DNA of 64,000 bases from Pseudonocardia nigra (GTDB taxonomy: Bacteria; Actinomycetota; Actinomycetes; Mycobacteriales; Pseudonocardiaceae). The position numbers and the translations under genes are program-made. Each line of letters starts with the position of its first letter. Position 1 is the stretch's first letter. The notes under the pieces were generated by a model, which did no database searches, was not told the DNA's origin, and saw only the letters and a list, made by a program, of their open reading frames with translations. This document shows positions 60,282 through 64,000 of the stretch, piece by piece. The stretch lies in contig NZ_JAHKRK010000017.1 of NCBI RefSeq assembly GCF_019396355.1, positions 1-64,000 of the forward strand, given 5' to 3'.

Positions 60282-61180
60282 GTCATCTCCTGGGGTCGGG
60301 TCGGCCAGGCCGGGACGACGTCGATGTGGTCGGCCACCCGGCCCGGGAACTTCGGCGGCCGCTTCTCCAGGAACGAGGTGACGCCCTCCGCGGCGTCCGG
60401 GCCCTGCCCGAGCCGGAAGATCGCGTTCGAGTCGACCCGGTGGGCCTCCCACGGCGTGGCCGCCCCGAGCATCGACCACAGCATCTGCCGCGACAGCGCG
60501 ACCGACACCCCGGAGGTGTTCTCCGCGATCTCCGTCGCGATCACCCGCGCCGTCGCCATCAGCTCGGCGTCCGGGACCACCCGGGAGACGAGCCCGCCTG
60601 CCAACGCCTCGGCCGCGCCGAACACGCGCCCGGTCGCCACCCATTCCATCGCCTGCGAGATCCCGACGACCCGGGGCAGGAACCAGCTCGACGCCGCCTC
60701 GGGCACCAGGCCGCGGCGGGCGAACACGAACCCGAACCGGGCCGACTCCGCCGCGATCCGGATGTCGGCGGGCAGGGTCATCGTCGCGCCCACTCCGACC
60801 GCCGGCCCGTTGTAGGCGACGATCACCGGCTTGCGCGACGCCGCGATCCGCAGCGACACGATCCCGCCGCCGTCGCGCGGGACCCCACCGACGGTCCCGA
60901 AGTCGGCCCGTTCGGCGATGCGCGTCTCGTCGGTGGCGTCGAACGTGCGCCCGCCGCGGCCGAGGTCGGCGCCCGCGCAGAACCTGCGGCCCGCGCCCGT
61001 CATCAGCACGACGCGCACGTCCTCGTCGGCGTCGGTCGCATCGAACGCCGCGACGAGCTCGCGGGCCATCGTGGTGGTGAACGCGTTGAGCCGGTCCGGG
61101 CGGTGCAGGGTGACCGTGGCGACGCCCTCGGCGACGTCGAGCCGGATCTCCCTGTACTTGGTGTCGCTGAAGTCCGTCAT
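60278..61180 (-). CDS. Enoyl-CoA hydratase/isomerase
   Basis: A 300-residue crotonase-family protein. The first oxyanion segment is RRFCAGADLGRGG, the second YNGPAVGVGATMTLPADIRIA. The glutamates of true hydratases are not both evident: the second-site segment reads GLVPEAASSWFLPRVVG, with Glu kept. ATG 61180 overlaps the second crotonase gene (ATGA). Confidence 0.85.
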   Translation of the reverse strand: MTDFSDTKYREIRLDVAEGVATVTLHRPDRLNAFTTTMARELVAAFDATDADEDVRVVLMTGAGRRFCAGADLGRGGRTFDATDETRIAERADFGTVGGVPRDGGGIVSLRIAASRKPVIVAYNGPAVGVGATMTLPADIRIAAESARFGFVFARRGLVPEAASSWFLPRVVGISQAMEWVATGRVFGAAEALAGGLVSRVVPDAELMATARVIATEIAENTSGVSVALSRQMLWSMLGAATPWEAHRVDSNAIFRLGQGPDAAEGVTSFLEKRPPKFPGRVADHIDVVPAWPTRPQEMT

Positions 61181-61962
61181 CTCACCGTCCACTCGCCCGT
61201 GAACTCCGGCTCGCGCTTCTCGTTGAACGCGGCGAACGCCGCCGGGGCGTCCGCGGTGGCGAAGTTGATCGCCTGGGTGCGGGCCTCGCTCGCCAGCGCG
61301 TCGCGCATGGTGCTGTCCGCGCCCTCGTGCAGCAGCGCCTTGGACTGCGCGACCGCCACCGGCGCGGCCGACGCGAGCCGCTTGCCGAGGTCGGCGACGA
61401 ACCCGTCGATCTCCTCGGGCGCCACCACCCACGTGACGAGCCCGAGCCGGTGCGCCTCCTCGGCGCCGATCATCTCGGCGAGCAGCGCGAGCCGCTTCGC
61501 CTGCTGCATCCCCACCAGCTTGGGCAGCAGCCAGGACCCGCCGAAGTCCAGCGACAGCCCCCGCTTGGCGAAGATCTGCGAGAACCGCGCCGCCGGCGTC
61601 GAAACCACGAGGTCGCAGCCGAGGGCGAGGTTCCACCCGGCCCCGACGGCGACGCCGTCGACCTTCGCGACCGAGGGCACCGGCAGCTCGTGCAGCAGCA
61701 GCGCCACCTCGTTGACCCGCCGCATCCGGTCCAGCGGATGCCCCGTGGACACCCCGCCGGACAGGTCGGCGCCGGCGCAGAAGTCGCCGCCGGCCCCGGT
61801 GAGCACGATCGCGCGCACGTCGGCGTCGTCGCGGGCGACCGTGAGCTGCTCGCGCAGCGCGTCCCACAGCTCACCGTTGATCGCGTTCTTGCGCTTCGGG
61901 CGATTGAGCGTGAGGGTCAGCACGCCGCTGTCGCGGCTCGTGAGCAGGACGTCGTCGGCCAT
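61177..61962 (-). CDS. Enoyl-CoA hydratase/isomerase
   Basis: A 261-residue crotonase: LNRPKRKNAINGELWDAL, GDFCAGADLSGG, DGVAVGAGWNLALGCDLVV and KRGLSLDFGGSWLLPKLVG. At the position of the second catalytic Glu it has Asp/Phe (SLDFGGS), a variant seen in isomerases or hydrolases, so it may not be a simple hydratase. GGAGGAGAG precedes the ATG. Confidence 0.85.
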   Translation of the reverse strand: MADDVLLTSRDSGVLTLTLNRPKRKNAINGELWDALREQLTVARDDADVRAIVLTGAGGDFCAGADLSGGVSTGHPLDRMRRVNEVALLLHELPVPSVAKVDGVAVGAGWNLALGCDLVVSTPAARFSQIFAKRGLSLDFGGSWLLPKLVGMQQAKRLALLAEMIGAEEAHRLGLVTWVVAPEEIDGFVADLGKRLASAAPVAVAQSKALLHEGADSTMRDALASEARTQAINFATADAPAAFAAFNEKREPEFTGEWTVR

Positions 61963-61976
61963 TTCTCTCTCCTCCT

Positions 61977-63086
61977 CTACACACCCAACCGGTCGGCGAG
62001 CCGGGCGCGGTGCAGCGCCGGGGCGCCCAGCAGCAGCTCGGCGCTCTTGGCGCGCTTGTAGTACAGGTGCGCGTCGTGCTCCCAGGTGTAGCCGATGCCG
62101 CCGTGGTACTGCACCATCCCGGTCGCCGTCGTGAACGCCGCCGGGCCGATGTAGGTCTGCGCCAGCGCGGCGGCCACCGGCAGCTCGGTACGGTCGTGGT
62201 CGGCGGTCCACGCGGCGTAGCGCAGCACCGAGACGGCGTGCTCCCACGCGCTGTACATGTCGGCGCAGCCGTGCTTCACGGCCTGGTACGAGCCGATCGG
62301 CCGGCCGAACTGCACCCGTACCTTCGCGTAGTCGACGGTCAGCTCCATCGCCCGCTGCATCACGCCCACCTGCTCCGCGGCCAGCGCCACGGCCGCGAGG
62401 TCGGCGACGACGTCGAGCGCCGCGGCCGCGTCCGCCGTCGCGAGCCGGCGCGCCGGGGTGGCGGCGAACGCGAGCTTCGCGACGCGCCGGGTCGGGTCGA
62501 GCCCCGTCAGCCGGGTGCGGGTGAGGCCCGCCGCGTCCCCGTCGACGGCGAACCAGCCCGGGCCGTCCGGCGTGCCGGCGAGGACGAGCACGACGTCGGC
62601 GGTGTCGCCGGCGAGCACCGGCGTCTTCACCCCGTCCAGTACCCAACTCCCGTCGCGCTCGGCGGCGGTGGTGGCGCCGCCGGTGCGGTCCCAGGCCCCG
62701 CCGCCCTCGGCGACGGCGACCGTGCCGACGAGCTCACCCGCGGCGAGCCTCGGCAGCAGCTCGGTGCGGGCGGCGTCGTCGTCGAGTGTGAGGAGCGCGT
62801 CGGTGGCGAGCACCGCGGAGGCGAGGAACGGCGCCGGCGTGAGCGCCCACCCCAGCTCCTCCGCGGCGACCGCCCGCTCGACGTGGCCAGCGCCCGCGCC
62901 GCCCAGCTCCTCGGGCACGACCAGCCCGAGCACGCCCAGGTCGGCCAGCCCGGCCCAGACCTCGGCGTCGTGGCCCGGGTCGGACTCCATCGCCGCACGC
63001 ACCTTCGCCGACGGGGACCTGTCGGCGAGGAACTTCCGCACCGCCGCCCGCAGCTGCTGCTGCTCGGCATCCAGGACGAGCTTCAC
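61977..63086 (-). CDS. Acyl-CoA dehydrogenase, first partner
   Basis: A 369-residue FAD enzyme with N-terminal helical domain (VLDAEQQQLRAAVRKFLADRS), middle beta domain and C-terminal helical domain (VQFGRPIGSYQAVKHGCADMYS, YHGGIGYTWEHDAHLYYKRAKS). This shorter, divergent type commonly pairs with a canonical subunit to form alpha2beta2 enzymes in actinobacterial steroid and aromatic side-chain pathways. ATGA overlap with the second ACAD supports pairing. Confidence 0.85.
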   Translation of the reverse strand: MKLVLDAEQQQLRAAVRKFLADRSPSAKVRAAMESDPGHDAEVWAGLADLGVLGLVVPEELGGAGAGHVERAVAAEELGWALTPAPFLASAVLATDALLTLDDDAARTELLPRLAAGELVGTVAVAEGGGAWDRTGGATTAAERDGSWVLDGVKTPVLAGDTADVVLVLAGTPDGPGWFAVDGDAAGLTRTRLTGLDPTRRVAKLAFAATPARRLATADAAAALDVVADLAAVALAAEQVGVMQRAMELTVDYAKVRVQFGRPIGSYQAVKHGCADMYSAWEHAVSVLRYAAWTADHDRTELPVAAALAQTYIGPAAFTTATGMVQYHGGIGYTWEHDAHLYYKRAKSAELLLGAPALHRARLADRLGV

Positions 63087-64000
63087 CGGCCACCCTCCTT
63101 GCGCTGTGTACCGACCTTCTGGGTGCCGACCTTGAGCTCCCGGAACGGGACGTCCCGGTCGACCTGCGGCTCCTTCGGCAGCCCGAGGATCCGCTCACCG
63201 ATGATGTTGCGCTGCACCTCGTTGGTGCCGCCCGCGATGCTCGACGACGGCGCGGAGTTGATACCGAGGGCCAGCTCCGCCGCGCGGGCGTCGTCGGGCT
63301 CCCACGCCACCGCGTCCGCACCGGCCAGCTGCCCGGCGACCTCGATCGCCCGCCGCAGCTGCAGCGCGCCCGCCAGCTTCGCCACCGATCCGCGCGCACC
63401 GGGCGGGTTGCCCGCCGCCGTCTCCTGGCGCATCCGCGTGTTGAACAGCTCCAGCGCCCGCTCGTGGGCGTAGAGCTCCGCGAGCCGCTCGCGCTGCGCG
63501 GGCTCCTGCGCAGCGCCGGAGCGCCGGGCGAGCTCGACGAGCGAGGCGAACTCCAGCGGGTTGCTCTTCGGCTTGCGGGTGGCGCCGATCGACACCCGCT
63601 CGTGGCCCAGCATCGTCACCGCGGCATGCCAGCCGCCGCCCACCTCGCCGATCACGTCGTCCACCGGGATCCGGACGTCGTCGAAGTAGACCTCGTTGAA
63701 CGGCGCGCGCCCGGACATGTCCTTGAGCGGCCGGACCGTGACACCGGGGGCGTGCATGTCGACGATGAACATCGTCAGCCCGGCGTGCTTGGGCCGGTCG
63801 GGGTCGGTGCGCGCGAGGAGGGCGCCGAAGTCGGCCCACTGCGCGTTCGTCGTCCACACCTTCTGCCCGTTGAGGACCCAGTGGTCACCGTCGAGCACGG
63901 CGCGCGCCTGCAGGCTCGCGACGTCGGAGCCGGCGCCGGGCTCGGAGAACAGCTGGCACCAGATCTCCTCGCCGCGCAGCAGCTTCGGCAGGTACCGCTG
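63083..64000 (-). CDS. Acyl-CoA dehydrogenase, second partner (partial, runs off window)
   Basis: The 305 visible C-terminal residues start in the middle domain (LPKLLRGEEIWCQLFSEPGAGSDVAS, the FAD-binding loop), then WVLNGQKVWTTNAQWADF, LGHERVSIGA, and SSSIAGGTNEVQRNIIGERILGLP in the last helices. Its N-terminus lies beyond 64000. It ends in the start of its partner gene. It is the canonical subunit of the probable heteromeric dehydrogenase. Confidence 0.85.
   Translation of the reverse strand, partial: QRYLPKLLRGEEIWCQLFSEPGAGSDVASLQARAVLDGDHWVLNGQKVWTTNAQWADFGALLARTDPDRPKHAGLTMFIVDMHAPGVTVRPLKDMSGRAPFNEVYFDDVRIPVDDVIGEVGGGWHAAVTMLGHERVSIGATRKPKSNPLEFASLVELARRSGAAQEPAQRERLAELYAHERALELFNTRMRQETAAGNPPGARGSVAKLAGALQLRRAIEVAGQLAGADAVAWEPDDARAAELALGINSAPSSSIAGGTNEVQRNIIGERILGLPKEPQVDRDVPFRELKVGTQKVGTQRKEGGR

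Overview
The window is very GC-rich (my impression: above 70%), with dense genes, many GTG starts and 4-bp ATGA/GTGA gene overlaps. It encodes F420-type luciferase-like and NDMA/mycofactocin-type alcohol dehydrogenases, Tat and lipoprotein signals, and an NarL-type two-component pair. This fits an actinomycete, most likely of the Pseudonocardia group; the assignment is inferred, not proven. I saw no rRNA, tRNA, CRISPR array, integrase or transposase.

Layout. 1-9.8 kb: housekeeping and miscellaneous enzymes (enoyl-CoA hydratase, cobalamin methionine synthase, YtcJ-like amidohydrolase, CoA-disulfide-reductase-like flavoprotein, alpha/beta hydrolase, AhpD-like protein). 9.8-14.1 kb: redox/stress block (Crp/Fnr regulator, glutaredoxin-like protein, membrane protein, ECF sigma and zinc anti-sigma, GH15 glycosidase). 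14.1-18.7 kb: a YnjBCD-like ABC importer whose last gene is a peroxiredoxin-like protein with an in-frame UGA exactly at the redox-active Cys position, followed by a SECIS-like hairpin: a probable selenoprotein. 18.8-26.8 kb: membrane proteins, an apparent recombination junction near 22.92 kb that cuts a MEDS-domain gene and a peptide-permease gene, then a peptide-type binding protein and an IclR regulator. 26.8-38.0 kb: an 11-gene minus-strand operon (two mycofactocin-type alcohol dehydrogenases, aldehyde dehydrogenase, F420-type oxidoreductase, PaaK-like CoA ligase, UGSC-family protein and partner, SDRs, ACMSD-like amidohydrolase), apparently oxidising an alcohol to an acid and activating it with CoA. 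38.4-40.9 kb: a decayed zone with a truncated Tat-exported metallo-beta-lactamase-fold gene, a DUF559-type endonuclease gene bracketed by two copies of a ~60-bp repeat, and SDR and LysR remnants. 40.9-45.6 kb: MFS transporter, benzoylformate-decarboxylase-like gene with several frameshifts, and a divergent aldehyde dehydrogenase. 45.7-47.9 kb: histidine kinase and response regulator.

48.2-56.2 kb is the most coherent metabolic block: metF-folD-purU, a LigAB-type extradiol dioxygenase, GalB hydratase, GalC/LigK aldolase, an alpha/beta hydrolase, a LigM-like tetrahydrofolate-dependent O-demethylase and a muconolactone-isomerase-like protein. Together they can demethylate a methoxylated aromatic acid, cleave the ring, reach pyruvate plus oxaloacetate, and burn the methyl group via methyl-THF to formate. 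The absence here of CHMS dehydrogenase (LigC) and PDC hydrolase (LigI) suggests gallate or a methylgallate as the ring-cleavage substrate. A motif GTCA-N2-TG-[A/T]-C sits in front of the lig/ligM divergent genes, metF-folD-purU and the MFS transporter, with a further match near the IclR gene. 56.2-64 kb: a beta-oxidation operon (two acyl-CoA dehydrogenases, two enoyl-CoA hydratases, two SDRs, CoA-transferase, thiolase), running off the end.

At least six coding regions carry apparent indels (metH, ECF sigma, GH15, MBL, mdlC, galC; possibly the first gene). Several lie in G/C runs or CG dinucleotide repeats, so assembly error should be separated from real pseudogenes before conclusions are drawn.
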